Source: Maratus speciosus
Taxonomy: Eukaryota > Arthropoda > Arachnida > Araneae > Salticidae
Length of the DNA: 64,000 bases
Direction of reading: 5' to 3'
NCBI GenBank assembly: GCA_963932465.1
Contig: OZ010786.1
Coordinates: 599,095,038-599,159,037, forward strand
The notes under the pieces were generated by a model. The model saw only the letters and a program-made list of their open reading frames with translations, had not been told where the DNA came from and made no database searches. A program made the position numbers and the translations under genes. Shown piece after piece: positions 21,290 to 33,448 of this stretch. Every line of letters starts with the position of its first letter. Within the stretch, counting starts at the first letter, position 1.

Positions 21290-21960
21290 TTAAATTCCGT
21301 GCATTAGTTTTTGAGATACAGCTATTGCAAAAATCGTGAAAAATGCAGCAATAGCAGCGTCACCTATTATATGATTTACACGAACACATAATCAGTACCA
21401 AATAATGTCAAGGTCTAACAGAATGCGGTTTGAGGAAATTCCGTGCTTTAGTTCTTGAGATATGACTATCGCTAAAATCATGTAAATCTTGAAAAATGCA
21501 GCATTGCAGCGCCAACCGCAGAGTGATTTACACCAACACCTAATCAGCAACAATTTACGTCAACGTCTAACAGAATCTGAAGTTTCATGAAAATCTGTGC
21601 ATTAATTCTTGAGCTATTAAGAAAATCGTGAAAAAAGCAGCATAGCAGCGCCACCTTTTGAGTGATTAACACCAAAATCTAAAAAGCACTAAATTATATC
21701 AAGGTATAACAAAATGTGAAGTTTGACAAAAAGTCCGTGCATTAGTTCTTGAGATAGAGTTACTGCGGAAATCGCAAAAAATGCAGCATAGCAACGCCCA
21801 CCTGTTGGGCGATTTGCACCAAGAAATAATCAAAAACAATTTATATCAGAGACTAACTGAATTTAAAGTTTTATTAAATTCCGCGCATTAGTTCTTGAGT
21901 TAGAGCGCCCACAAAATATTTGTCAGACAGACTCACAGACTTACAGACAGACACTTTCTA
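21290..21960 (-). repeat. Tandem array of about 130-165-bp units (inverse orientation of 59440-60110)
   Basis: Five units each contain GTGCATTAGTTCTTGAGATA followed by AAAATGCAGCATAGCAGCG and CACC, at about 21304, 21432, 21598, 21738 and 21885. The array is bounded on the right by CAGACAGAC repeats and then AAAACCGGAAATC. The plus-oriented relative at 59265-60110 begins with the matching TGTCTGTCTG block. The array is therefore an internal part of a dispersed repeat with a conserved boundary. No coding capacity. Confidence 0.8.
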
Positions 21961-22790
21961 AAAACAGTCAAATCGTGTTGAGGACGTTCTAAAACGTATA
22001 AATCCGTCGAAAACCGGAAATCAAATTTTTCAATGAATCCATTACTTTTTGTAAAAATAGAAGAAAGTAAAAAAAAAAAAAAAAAAAGAACGTAAAAATA
22101 TTTAAAAATGAAAAAAAGTAAAATTTTGTATCCCACATCACCTAATAAAGATTTTCTCATTGTAGTTTGAAATAGAACTTGTGGATGAGATTTTAGAAAT
22201 TTGTAAATTAAAAAGAAAGAAAGGAAGAAAAAAAACATTCTGATGTGTAAATTATTTTCAAATTCAATAATGTTTTTTTTTTTTTTTTTTTTTCTAAATT
22301 TCTGCATTAAGATGATCTGGGACACACAATTTTACAAATTTTTTTAATAAACTTTTTTTTTTATTATTTTTTCTTTTAAAAATGTATTTATTTATATACA
22401 TTGTTTTTTAACTATAAATTCTTTAAAAACTTAAAAGTTTAATTTTTCTAATTAATTTTTTTTTCATGTTTAAATTTTGTTATTTTTTTTCTGAAAAATA
22501 AGATTTTTTGTATTATTCGTTTTTGAAATTCAGAAAAGAATAAATATTAACTTGACTTTGGGATTTACAAAATTATTTAATTGAAAATAATAATGATGAT
22601 AATATCTAAATGAACAAATGAAGAAGAAAGAAATTTTCTTTTAACAGTATTTTTCTCCAGAAGAGTCATAACTTCACAATTTTCTCCCAAAACAAAAAAA
22701 TGTAAAACAATTTAAAGAATATAGCAATAAAAAAGAAATGTACATAGTTTGATAATTTTATCTTTCATAATGTTTCACCGAAATTTAGAT
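21961..22790. other. AT-rich low-complexity sequence, no gene seen
   Basis: Long A and T runs (for example around 22070 and 22270) and AGAAAG-rich stretches. The open minus-strand frame across 21933-22325 is built from homopolymers and shows no domain. Confidence 0.6.
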
Positions 22791-23135
22791 AAGGTAAACG
22801 CACCAGTAATGGGCCAGTTAAGGACATTTATCTAATTATTATTAAAGTGTTAGTGAATTCCGAAAGATATATATTTTTTTTTTCTGCCTAGTCCTAACCT
22901 TCGTTTATCAGAATAACCATTCAAAGTTTCAAAATATATTTTTCGAAAAAAAATGAAAAATAAAAAATATTACCTCCCTCTATGGCTCCAATAGTAGGCT
23001 TGTAAATTTTTGAAACATGTAACTTTAAGTTTTAGTTTTATCTAACAAATTATTTACAACTAGCTGCCCCGCCCAAGCCCGTAATAATATTCTTAAATGA
23101 ACCTGGAATGTGTATCGCAGGTCCGTAAAGAAGGC

Positions 23136-23152
23136 GGGGGGGGGGGGGGGGG
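23136..23152. repeat. G17 run
   Basis: An uninterrupted run of 17 G. It could form a quadruplex in isolation. Assembly length is probably unreliable. Confidence 0.9.
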
Positions 23153-23527
23153 ATATAGAGACGGTACAAATTACCAGGGCCGAACCCTGGTTCAATGTTG
23201 GAAAGTTGTGTAAAGTTACAGTTTAAGGTTTTGAATTTTTATTTGTCTCACACTTTAAACTCTTTTATTCAAAATTAACTGATGAAATCAATTAAAATTT
23301 AAGTACGTTTTCAACAGTTTAAATTTTTATTTAAAACCTTTAGATGAAAAAGTAATTACAAATACATCATAAACCGTAATACTGAAAAAAAAAAAAAAAT
23401 TGAAAGCAAATACTACTATATATTTTTTTCAAAAAAAGTACTATCCAGCAAATTTATTTTCTAATAGAGTAAAGCCTGTTTATAACGTAATCGTGCAATG
23501 AACTGAAAAAAAAAACAGATTTCAGCT

Positions 23528-23528
23528 C

Positions 23529-23559
<31 letters not shown>

Positions 23560-23575
23560 AAAAAAAAAAAAAAAA
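23528..23575. repeat. C22 followed by A26
   Basis: A run of 22 C joined directly to 26 A. It lies just upstream of the Helitron at 23664. Length is likely polymorphic or assembly-affected. Confidence 0.9.
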
Positions 23576-23663
23576 CAATTATGCTTTGTTCAATTTAAAG
23601 AGCCTGCATGAAACGAAATTATCACTGGCCGTTTGAGTTTCCGTCTAAGCTGTTTTTATTGTA

Positions 23664-23697
23664 TCTCTCTATTCTAAAAAAAAGTAACTCCCGCTGT

Positions 23698-23730
<33 letters not shown>

Positions 23731-24937
23731 TTTTGAATTTTTTGTGACCGGAGGTCTTTCTTCGTTAATATTAAGAAAAATAATGCATACAAAAATATGA
23801 AAATTGGTAGTATTATACAGAAATGTTTGATAAACACGCTGATGTAGACAGTTTTCAAATCGAAGAATTATTTTAAGAGATATTTAATGCTAAAGTTGGA
23901 CAAAATCGTTCCATTAAAAAAGTTTTATAGGAGCAAAAACTATACATCGGAATTTAATACTTTTTAGATCATTTTATACGTTATAATTTCCCGGTGTGCA
24001 GAATTAATTTATTTTTTTAATTTGACTCATTTTTCGAGGTTTCATTTCTATTTTAAATTCAAATTTTCAGCATTTCGAGATATATTTTTTTACTTATTTC
24101 AGAAAATTGTACTAATTTAACCTGTTGCCAAACTGTATAAACAACGGAAACAATAATGTTTGCTTCAAATTAAAAATTTATTTACACGTGACTATTATAA
24201 ACAGAAAAGAAAAACTTTCAAATTAGAATTAAATAATTACGTATAAAAAGCAGGAACTTATTAAAAATTACTTCATCTATAATTACACGTGAATTTTAAC
24301 AGAGAAAGGATATTGTAAAGTAATAAATTCATTAACATGCGTTAGAAGTCTTAAATAGGAGAAATTACATCACATTTACGTCACATTACACTTATTACGT
24401 AAAATGAACAAAAAATAATATTGCAAAATAGTAGTTTAAATTTAAAAATAGCGCGAGACATTTACTTGATATTTTGAGATGAACTTTTCAACTATTTTTT
24501 TTTTGGACAGCGCAAATAATATTTCATTTCTAATAAAAGCATTTTCACGTGAATATCAAAAAGGGAAAGAAAAGTTTGGTGAAAATTACGTCAGATTAAA
24601 ACGATATATTTAAAATGTTTTATTTAAAAGGACTTTCTTTTCGCTTTGTTAAAAAATACCGGGAGACAAAGACTCTGTTTACTTAATTCCTTTTATATTA
24701 GATGATTTTGAAATGCCATTGTATCTTTTAACAGCAGCTGATTTTTCCGTAAAATTCCCCAATCAAAGAGAAATGAATAGAAACCCGTTTATAGGGAGAT
24801 CGCCTTTGTTTTTTTAATTATAATTCAATCTTCCAAAAAAATTCAATTAAAGCCGATCAAATTAGCGTGCTTTTAGAGACTGCAGTGTCTGATCGGGGGG
24901 TTGGCGAGCGTAGCTCGTAGGGGGCCGAGCCCCCTAG
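23664..24937 (+). mobile_element. Non-autonomous Helitron, family HB, copy 1
   Basis: Begins TCTCTCTATTCTAAAA after an A and ends in the hairpin AGGGGGCCGAGCCCCCT plus CTAG, followed by T. This fits the Helitron rules 5'-TC, 3' hairpin, CTRR and A/T insertion. Near the 5' end, CTGTCAC and a (CCG)10 tract (23700-23729) are followed by GGTTTTGAATTTT and GTGACCGG. The 3' end is preceded by a second small hairpin GAGCGTAGCTC. The length of 1274 bp equals the outer copy at 33133-35714 minus its insertion, so this is close to the full family length. No Rep/helicase coding is present. Confidence 0.85.
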
Positions 24938-25099
24938 TGTTTTAAAAAAGAAAAAGAAAAGTGGCCAATTAAACTTATGGCATTGGGTTCACAGGCGATT
25001 CACACTAATTGTATATTATACTCTTATTTCAAAGGATAACGCCCCTCGAAAAATAAAGAAATCGGCAAAAAAAGAAAAAAAATTAGCTAAGTTAAGGGG

Positions 25100-25500
25100 G
25101 TATTAGCTCCCCCACCTCCCCCCTTTATACTTAACCAATGCCCCGCCAAATCTAATCAAAGAAGCGCCTTATCAGAAAAACCGGTATACCAAATTTGAAG
25201 CAAATCGGATAATTCTGCATGAAAAACGCATCTAAATCAAACGGTGGATTAGCGCCCGTTCCGCCCTTTATACTTAACCAATGAACCTCCAAATCTAATC
25301 AGGCAAGCGCCTGATCAGGATAAACCGGTATATCAAATTTGAAGCAAATCGGATAATTCTGCATGAAAAACCTATTTATCTAAATTAAGAGGGGATTAGA
25401 TAGCCACCGCTCCCCCTTAATGCTTATCCAATGATCCCCCAGGAAAGCACCTTATCAGAATGAACCTATATCCAAAATTTGAAGCAAATCGATTATTTCT
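25100..25500. repeat. Tandem units of about 140-150 bp
   Basis: Three units share TTATACTTAACCAATG, CTTATCAGAAAAACCGGTAT and AATTTGAAGCAAATCGG. The third is the most diverged. The array ends near the ACATACATACGTATGTATGT palindrome at about 25523-25545. Likely an internal array of the surrounding Helitron-type element. Confidence 0.75.
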
Positions 25501-26027
25501 ATCAAGAGTTATAACGTTAGGTACATACATACGTATGTATGTACATACAGAACCAGCGGGCACATTAGCTCTCAGGCTTTGATAGCCTGTGTGAGTTAAT
25601 AAAAACTTCTCTTAATGAAATCTCTCAGAATTTGCTAAAAAAATTCTGTTTTTAAAGACATTCTAGAAAATAAACAAATGCATCAGCAGGTAAAAACAAA
25701 TTATTCCAAACTGTTTATGGAAAATTAGCATTTAAGGATGTTAGTCAAAGGGATTTCTTTCAGTCATTTTCAGAAATGCATTTTGGTCTTGTTAATAAAA
25801 CTTTAAGAATTAGTGGCCCATTACTGATACGTGGTCCACTAAAGGTGCATTTACCTTATATATCTATTTTAATATGAAAAATTCTGAAATAATATATTCT
25901 GAGATGGATGCGTTTATATCCTAGAATCCGGCCCACACAGACAGTACAATATAAAAATGTTGTATCTTTTGATCTAATTATTATGTTTGTATGCGTTTTT
26001 CAGCATTTTATTCTAAAGACTCTCGAG

Positions 26028-26586
26028 CAGTGGTTCCCAACCTTTTCTTGGCCACGCCCCACCGAAATACCTGTAAAATCCCGATGCCCCCCCCCCCTCC
26101 TCACACATTTATGTCTCTTATTATTTGAAAAGTGAACTCTATTCACCCGACGGAAGCCTAACAGAGTTTTAACAATAACTATTAATTTAACATTTTTAAC
26201 ATATCATAGAGGAGAATTTTCTAGCTCATAGATAAAAATAGCTCATTCGATAAATGATTAAGAAAATTGTAAATAAATTAGTAACCAGGAAAATTATAAG
26301 GATTTTTAAAAATATAAAATATCTTTAAAGATTATTCATATAATTATTCTGGTATCGTTTCTATTTTAAACATTTTGATTTAAAACATTTAAAAATTCAT
26401 CAAAAAAAAATTATTTATTTTTAAATTTTGCATTTATTACTTTTATTTTTAGTCTAAAAAATTACTTTCCTATTAAAAAAAAAAAAAAAGCGACAGGAAA
26501 TAGGCGACTTACAAATTTGAAATTGCCCCCCTAAATAGTCAAATTGCCCCCTCAGTGGGGCGTACACTCCACGTTGGGAAAAACTG
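26028..26586. mobile_element. hAT-type MITE (CAGTGGTTCCCAAC ends)
   Basis: CAGTGGTTCCCAACCTTTTC at 26028 is inverted imperfectly at the right end (GTTGGGAAAAACTG, ending about 26586). The subterminal zone has CCACGCCCC and GTGGGGCGT near opposite ends. Flanks do not give a clean 8-bp duplication, so the copy is old or an end is off by a few bases. Confidence 0.65.
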
Positions 26587-27763
26587 CTTTAAAGTATACT
26601 TTTAGTTAAAAATGTAGAGAAATTTATATAAAGGATAGAGTCCCGCTTTGGATAGGGTTACCTATTTTACCCGAACGCCGAACACAGTCCAATCCACAGG
26701 TCGGATAGGCGCTATTTTTTTCGGTGCGTGTCGATTTCGGGTTGATTTTTAATTCTTCAGGATTCGGGTTGACCCGAGGTTTCAAAGGAAAGTCCAGAGT
26801 ATTTTTCAAATGAAAAAAACTATACATTTGAATATTAATGAGCGTTTATGTGTTCATTTTTATACAAAAAGGATAGATATTAGAGATATAATTGTAGACT
26901 ACTTTTCCATAATTGTATTAAAATATGGATTAGTTTTCTTTCACTTCGGGCTCGGGTCAGGTTCGGATTTAAGGGGTCTCAAAATTCTTAAGGGGTCAGA
27001 TAACTTTTAAGGGGTCTCAGGACTCTTAAAGCTTCAAAATTTTATTATTATTTGTTTAGATGTTAAACTCCTATCTTTTCTGAACATTTTGATGTAATTG
27101 TTTCCTTAAAATTTTCATTAGAACAGAAGTTATGGCTTTTAGAATTCTACCCGCACCATAACTGAAGCGGTGTTTCCGAAACTTTGAAGTCATTTTTCTC
27201 CAAATGATGTTTTTAAGCATAACGCACACGATATCTCAAAAAGTTCTGAATATTTTTTCATGAAATTTTCAAAACATATGTTTCATGTTAGTCTGTATAA
27301 ACTGGACCTAAAATTTTATTTTTATTACTCGAAAAAATATTTCTTTCAGGTGATTATACTGTTGAAATTTTCAAAATTGTATTAGCTAAATAGAACTTTG
27401 TATTAAAAATATAAAAATGCTTTAAATACAAATTTATTTAGGTTCGGGGTAATTACTACCATCTGACGTATAATTAGGCATGAAAAATTTCATTCTAGTT
27501 GCAAAATTTACTTGGTAATCCTGCGCGTAAGCTGTTATGCCAATTTTCTATTTGACAAATGTCTGACAGTTTGGAATGCCCTAGAAATACTAATTTTGCA
27601 TCTTGCAATTTTTAAAATACATGAAATGAAAGAACATGTTTATGTCTTTTATCCCAATAAAAATTGAGTTTTTAAATCATATTACATTTTAAGATATTAA
27701 ATGTTTAAAATGGTCCTTTTTTTGTTCTTTTTACAATTTTAAGAGCGCTGAGACCCTTTAAAG

Positions 27764-28565
27764 CAGCCTTACTCAACCTGCGGCCTGCGGGCCGCATGTG
27801 TCCCGGCAACCTTATATGTGCGTCCCGATACACATAATCATTAATCCATATTTTAAAAATTACTAGAGATGTGCATAAAAAGTATTTAAGTCCTTCACTG
27901 TTGTTTTCTATATTTTCAAGGGAAGATAAAATCTGTCCTGTCATTTATAATTAATTTAAATTATGTTAAAACATCTTAAATGCCGTTTTCTTAGTGAAAA
28001 TGTATTTTTACATGTAGTCCTTGTTTGTGCTACAGTGGGTTATAGATTCTTAAGCTTGAACGCTAATCAAACTGTGTACCAAATTACGTTTGCACTATAT
28101 ATTTCTACAATTAAAAGAAAATAAAGTTTTTGCATTGAACAAAAGACTATATAATTAGAGAAAATGTGATTTTTGAACTTTGAAATTCTGCATTTTTATA
28201 TTACAATGTTTTATAGAGTAAAAATAACTAATACTGCTTTTTAGGATTGATAGTTAGTTCGTCGTGAAAAAAAATGTCACACAAAATGTTTACTCTGCTA
28301 TTTCCAAACAACAATGTTCGCGACCTATTTCTACAATATGTGCAACAGAAATCTACCACGAACTTTATTGTCTGGAAATAGTGGTGGTAAACATTTTTTT
28401 TTTTTTTTTTTTTTGTAAATTTTTTTCCGCGACAAACGTTCAACCATACTGATAATATTAAATTTATTATGTTGCTTTGTTTTACTGCTTTTGTTATTTT
28501 ACTATTTTAATTACGCCTTTTTAAGTGTGTTGCGGTCCGCCTGAAAAAAAGGTTGCGTATGGCTG
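27764..28565. mobile_element. hAT-type MITE with exact 8-bp TSD
   Basis: The duplication CTTTAAAG is exact at 27756-27763 and 28566-28573. Tips are CAGCCTTACTCAACC and GGTTGCGTATGGCTG (11-12 of 15 inverted matches). GC-rich subterminal sequence (CGGCCTGCGGGCCGC, GCGGTCCGCC) contrasts with the AT-rich 802-bp interior. Removing it rejoins GAGCGCTGAGACC and TGCTCAC, sequence of the host inverted repeat. Confidence 0.88.
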
Positions 28566-28855
28566 CTTTAAAGTGCTCACAAATCGATTTTTTCTTTTTT
28601 TTTTTAATAGCTTATAATTAAATATGATTCTTTAAGAACATTCAAAAACAAATCCCACCGAAGAGAATTTATGTCTAAAACACTTTGAGCTCTTTTTATA
28701 TCATCAAGGGGTGATTTAATTTTCAAAGTCAATTTTCTCAAAATGGCCATTTTGATCATTGCGCGCACGATTTCTGAAAAATGGTTGCCTAGAATTTCAC
28801 GAAAATTTCTCTGAATGTATTAAACCTATAGAGGCACAAAATGACCTATTATTAT

Positions 28856-29315
28856 CAAGGGTCGATCCAGGCAAAATTTGGGACCTATTTAGGGCCCCTT
28901 CATAAAAATCTATTTAATAAAATAGGCCCCTTCACAAAAATGAACTTAATAAAATGGACCCCTTCACAAAAATGAACTTAATAAAATGGGCCCCGTCACA
29001 AAATTTATTTTAATAAAACAGGCCCCTTCATAAAATTCTTTATTAATAAATAGGCACCTTCATACAATTCCTTTTCATAAAAACTGTTTCAAAATATGTA
29101 ATTTGTCAGTAAAACCAGGTCACGAAAAACAAAAACTTTAGCCAGAGGATTTAAAGACGTTTTTGTTAATAAAATGCTTGGTTCGAATTTGAGTAAATGG
29201 ATTTCAACTTTCGTTAACAAATGTTATTTTTCACAAAAATATAATAACATTCACAAAAATGACTTTTACTTTTCACAAAATGGGCCCCAAGAATAAAAAC
29301 CTGCATCGACCCCTG
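28856..29315. mobile_element. hAT-like MITE with internal ~33-bp GGGCCCC repeats
   Basis: CAAGGGTCGATCCAGG at 28856 is inverted at the right end (CCTGCATCGACCCCTG, ending 29315). Flanks ATTATTAT and ATTATATT are compatible with a decayed 8-bp duplication. The interior has at least five units around TAAAATGGGCCCCTTCACAA (28890-29070). Confidence 0.7.
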
Positions 29316-30603
29316 ATTATATTTCTCAAGTAAGAAGCTTAGAATTCACGATTACTTTTGGATACAAAATTAACTTGGATATTTCGAGTTTCTTTTTTTA
29401 AGAAAATCACGATTTACTAGTTTCATTTTTTTTTTTTTCATTGTCCTTCATTTTGGAAACACATTATATCTGTAGTCATTAAAAAAAATTCTTGGTTTGT
29501 TTTATCCATTCGGATGGTAAAAAATCATACGCGCAATGCATGCAAGAATAATTCGTTCGTAAAAATTGTATTATTTATCAAAATAAATTTAAAAACTTTA
29601 CATATATGTATACTTTTTTTTTGAGAAATTTAACTGATAAAACAAATCTTTCTTAGTATGTGTTTGAAATTCTATAATTAAAAGTCAATTATAGAGTGAC
29701 TGCAATTCTTATAGAGTTCATTTTTTAGTGTATTTTGTTAGATCAAAGTGTACCTGACAAGGGGAAAAAATGACCATTTTCAACATTTAATATTTTAAAA
29801 CGTATATAATTTTAAAACACAATTTTTAGAGGGATGAAAGGTATAAGTATGTTCTTTCATTTTACATATTTAAAAAATTGTAAGATGCAGAATTATTATT
29901 ATTATTATTCTTTTTTTTGAGGGGGGGGGGGGCTTCAAACTGTCAGATATTTGTCGAGCAGAAAATTGGCATGACAGCTTGCGTTCAGGATGACAAAATA
30001 AATTTTGCATGTTATAATAACAATTTTGGTGCCTAGTTATGATTCAGATTAAAATAATTACCCTCATGAACTTAAACAAATTTATATTTAAAGCATTTTA
30101 TATTTTTAACAAGAAGCTGTATTTATCTAACACAAAATTTTGAAATTTTCAACAGTATAAACACCTACAAAAATACTTTTTTGAACAATAAAAAGGAAAA
30201 TTTAGGTTCAGTTTATGCAGACGGACATTAAAAATACCGTTTGAAACTTTCATGAAACTATATTGAGAAGTTTTTAATTAATTTTTCAACTACATTTCAG
30301 CAGTGAAATTACGCTTGAAGTTATTGAATTTTCACATCATTAATATTATATTGAGAAGTTTTTGAGATATTCTGCGCGTTATGCCCAAAATGTCATTTTG
30401 AGAAAAAGGAATTCGAAATTTTGGAAACGCCGTTTCAGCTTTGAATTTCTATAATTCTAAAAGACATAACTTCTGTCCTAATAAGAATTTCAAGGAAAAA
30501 ATTATATCAAAATATTCAGAGAAGATAAGAGTTTAACATATCAAAAAATTAAAATATTTGAAGATTTAAAAGTTCAGAGACCCCTTAAATATTTCGGGTC
30601 GAC

Positions 30604-30605
<2 letters not shown>

Positions 30606-30647
<42 letters not shown>
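30606..30647. repeat. T42 run
   Basis: An uninterrupted T run of 42 next to the right end of the large inverted repeat. Length is likely variable between individuals or assemblies. Confidence 0.9.
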
Positions 30648-30648
<1 letters not shown>

Positions 30649-30705
30649 TCGAGTCCGGGTCATCTTTAGAAGAATTATTGGGTTCGGGCCGGATACAATG
30701 CGGTT

Positions 30706-31309
30706 CGTGTAGAAATTTTGCAAACGATAAACGGGAGACAAATAAATTATTAAGATTATCCGGTTAAAAACAAGGAATTACGCAGCTAAACAGATAACCT
30801 CGCAAATGATATTTTAAAATCTTTAAATCATTATTTAAAATAAATAAATAAATGAAAATGGGAAATAACTGAATTTTTTTTGTTAAGCAAACTTTTCAAG
30901 CAGAAAGTGCAATCTCTTTTCGGATAAGTCACAAGATGGAAACACGACAAAATAATAAAGAAAGAGAAAACGTCTGTCAAAGTGTACAATCGCCTTCTAA
31001 AATTGTTCTTTTGTTTCCGTTTCTTTATTGCCATATTTCGCGATGTTGGTTTTTCCACGTGATAAGGTCAATCTCACGTGAGATATACAAATATTTCTCT
31101 TGAGAATAACGTTTTCATAAAGACATCTGTTAAGTTGGAGGTAAGGCACTTGTTTTGTTACTACCGTACTGATTTCATTTATCGTTGACTTTATGCAGAA
31201 AATAATTAAAATAATTGTAAAAAATTAAGGTAATGCACTATAGTGGGTCGCGTACCAGAAGTAAGCCACTAAAACTTTCTGATATTTTAAAGGTATGTTT
31301 GTAGTCCTA
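30706..31309. other. No gene seen
   Basis: Unassigned AT-rich sequence between the large inverted repeat and the Helitron. A short minus-strand open frame (30831-31058) has no recognisable domain. Confidence 0.5.
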
Positions 31310-33448
31310 TCTATACTAATATTATATAGAGGTGAAAATTGTTTATTTGTAGGGGGTAATCTCTGGGACTACCGAACCGACTCCAAAAGTAATGGTATAA
31401 AAATGATGGTGTTAATCCAACTTAGAACATAGGCTATATCTTATGCCCGTGCCACTGACCAAAAGGGGGCGAAGGAGCAAAAAAGTTCTAAAAATGCGAT
31501 TTTTTTGTTACTGCAGGGCCTACAAACATAAAATTTTGAATGGTAGTTACTTATTAGATATAAATGATCTCTAAGAACATTTCTTAAAAAATTCGAAAAT
31601 TAAAAGGGGTGAAAATGCGCAAGAAGCGTTTTAAAAAACGTTCTAAATGGCGATTTTTAAGCAATCTCAAGAAGTACCCAACCGATTTAAAAAATAATGT
31701 TGTCAAAATGATGGTAACAACCCTTGCTCCAACATAGGCTACATTTTATGTCGGTGCCATTACCCCCAAAGAGGGTGCAGGAGCAAAAAAAAAAAAAACG
31801 TTCGAAAATGTTTTTGTGTTACTGAAGGGCCTAGAAACATGAAATCTGGAATGGTAGTTACTTATAAGATATAAATTATCTCTACTAACATTTCTTAAAA
31901 GATTCGAAATTTAAAAGTGGTGAAAATGCGCGAAAAGGGTTCTAAAAAACGTTCTAAATGGCGATTTCTACGCAATCTCAGAAAGTACCCAACCTATTTC
32001 AAAAGTAATGGTTGGACATTGATGACGACAGCCCTTGCTCCAATATAGGATCTGCTTCACGTCGGTGTCACTACCACCTTGCGGTTGAATTAAAACTTCC
32101 TAAATTGTGATTTTTGTGATAATGAAGGGGCTAGCAACTTGAAATTTGGCATGGTAATTATTACTTATGAGATGTAAATTCTCTCTGAGAAGAGTTCCTT
32201 AAAAATTTGAAATTTAAATGGGGTGAAAATAAACGAAAAGCGTTCTGAATAGCGATTCCTACGCAATCTCAGGAAATATAAACCGATTTCAGAAGTAATG
32301 GTTTCAAATTGATGGTGACAGTCCCCGCTCCAACATAGCCTATATTTTACGTTTTTGTCACTACCACCTGGGGATTACAGGAGCAAATAATATTCTAAAT
32401 TGCGTTTTTTTTTTGTGTTAAAGAGGGGGACTAACATTTAAAATTTGGAATGGTAATTACTTCAAAGATGCAAATGCTTTCTAAGAATTGTCGAAAGAAA
32501 ATTCCAAATTTAAAAGGATGAAGTGAACGAAAAGCGTTCTATAAGCGTTCTAAATTACGATTTTTATGCAATCGTATGACATATGAAACCGATTTCAAAC
32601 ATAATGATTGCAAATTGATAGTGGTAGAACCTGCTCAAACATACGCTATATTTTATGTCGGTGCCACAACCCCTAGAGCAGGGTCGGCGAACCTTTTCAC
32701 GTGCGCGTGCCGAAAATTCACAAACAATATCTATCAACAATGTAAAGTGCCAAACGTATACAAAAATATTTTGGAAGCGTATGATGTTTATACGAAACAC
32801 TGGTTATAAAACAGTTGCTTTCATGCATTAATAATTTAAAAATATTAAAAATCAAATTGCGATTTTTCTGTATATTAGAATCAGCCATTAAATAAATGAA
32901 TTTTTAATTCGTAAATATGATTCATGTATACGGTATAAACTGTAATGGGGGGGGGGGGCGAAATACGAGTTTTTAAATCATTAATTTTTAACTTAGGTAT
33001 TATTAATCCAACATCCCGGTTATAATTTTCCAAATTGCATTAATATACTAAGAATGTATTGATGAGACTTTTGCTGTCGTACGTTCAATGGAAAATGATA
33101 TCCAGTTCATATTTTGCTATTTTTTACAAATACTAGGGGGCTCGGCCCCCTACGAGCTACGCTCGCCAACCCCCCGTTCAGACACTGCAGTCTCTAAAAG
33201 CACGCTAATTTGATCGGCTTTAATTGAATTTTTTTGGAAGATTGAATTATAATTAAAAAAACAAAGGCGATCGCCCTATAAACGGGTTTCTATTCATTTC
33301 TCCTTGATTGGGGAATTTTACGGAAAAAACAGCTGCTGTTAAAAGATACAATGGCATTTCAAAATCATCTAATATAAAATGAATTAAGTAAACAGTCTTT
33401 GTCTCCCGGTATTTTTTAACAAAGCGAAAAGAAAGTCCTTTTAAATAA

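Larger units (their letters stand above)
23060..25600 (-). mobile_element. Probable Helitron-type element, minus orientation, interrupted
   Basis: On the minus strand a GC-rich segment (CGGGCTTGGGCGGGGCAG) runs into CTAG at 23060-23063, like a Helitron 3' end. The other end is probably near 25595, where the minus strand reads TCACACAGGCTATCAAAGCC. The 3' end is moderately supported. The 5' end is a guess, and the flanking bases there do not give a clean A/T target. It contains the plus-strand Helitron at 23664-24937, simple runs and the tandem array at 25100-25500. Confidence 0.4.
22792..25856. mobile_element. TA-flanked TIR element hosting Helitrons
   Basis: AGGTAAACGCACC begins at 22792 after TA. 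Its inverted relative GGTGCATTTACCT ends at 25856 before TA. Subterminal GTAATGGGCC is also inverted near both ends. Internal sequence between the ends and the nested Helitron-like DNA is non-coding. The TA target suggests the Tc1/mariner superfamily. The span is enlarged by insertions at about 23060-25600. Confidence 0.65.
26660..30705. repeat. Large diverged inverted repeat with two nested elements
   Basis: The arm from about 27003 to 27680 is matched in reverse by about 29805-30590. Shared blocks include ATAACTTCTG near the ends, GATATTCTGCGCG / CACACGATATCTC, TGAAATTTTCAACAGTATAA and AATTGTAAGATGCA. Outside the arms both ends are rich in CGGGT motifs (left 26660-26980, right 30590-30700). 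A third, partial direct copy of the arm interior follows the nested hAT at about 28680-28850. The arms are clearly diverged, so this is an old fold-back or a pair of inverted insertions. I could not fix exact termini or a TSD. Confidence 0.6.

Noticed and set aside
21933..22325. 130-residue minus-strand frame
   Set aside because: Mostly Lys and Phe from A and T runs, with no domain.
23700..23729. CCG tract as a CpG-island promoter
   Set aside because: It is a fixed part of the Helitron 5' end at four loci and is only 24-30 bp long.
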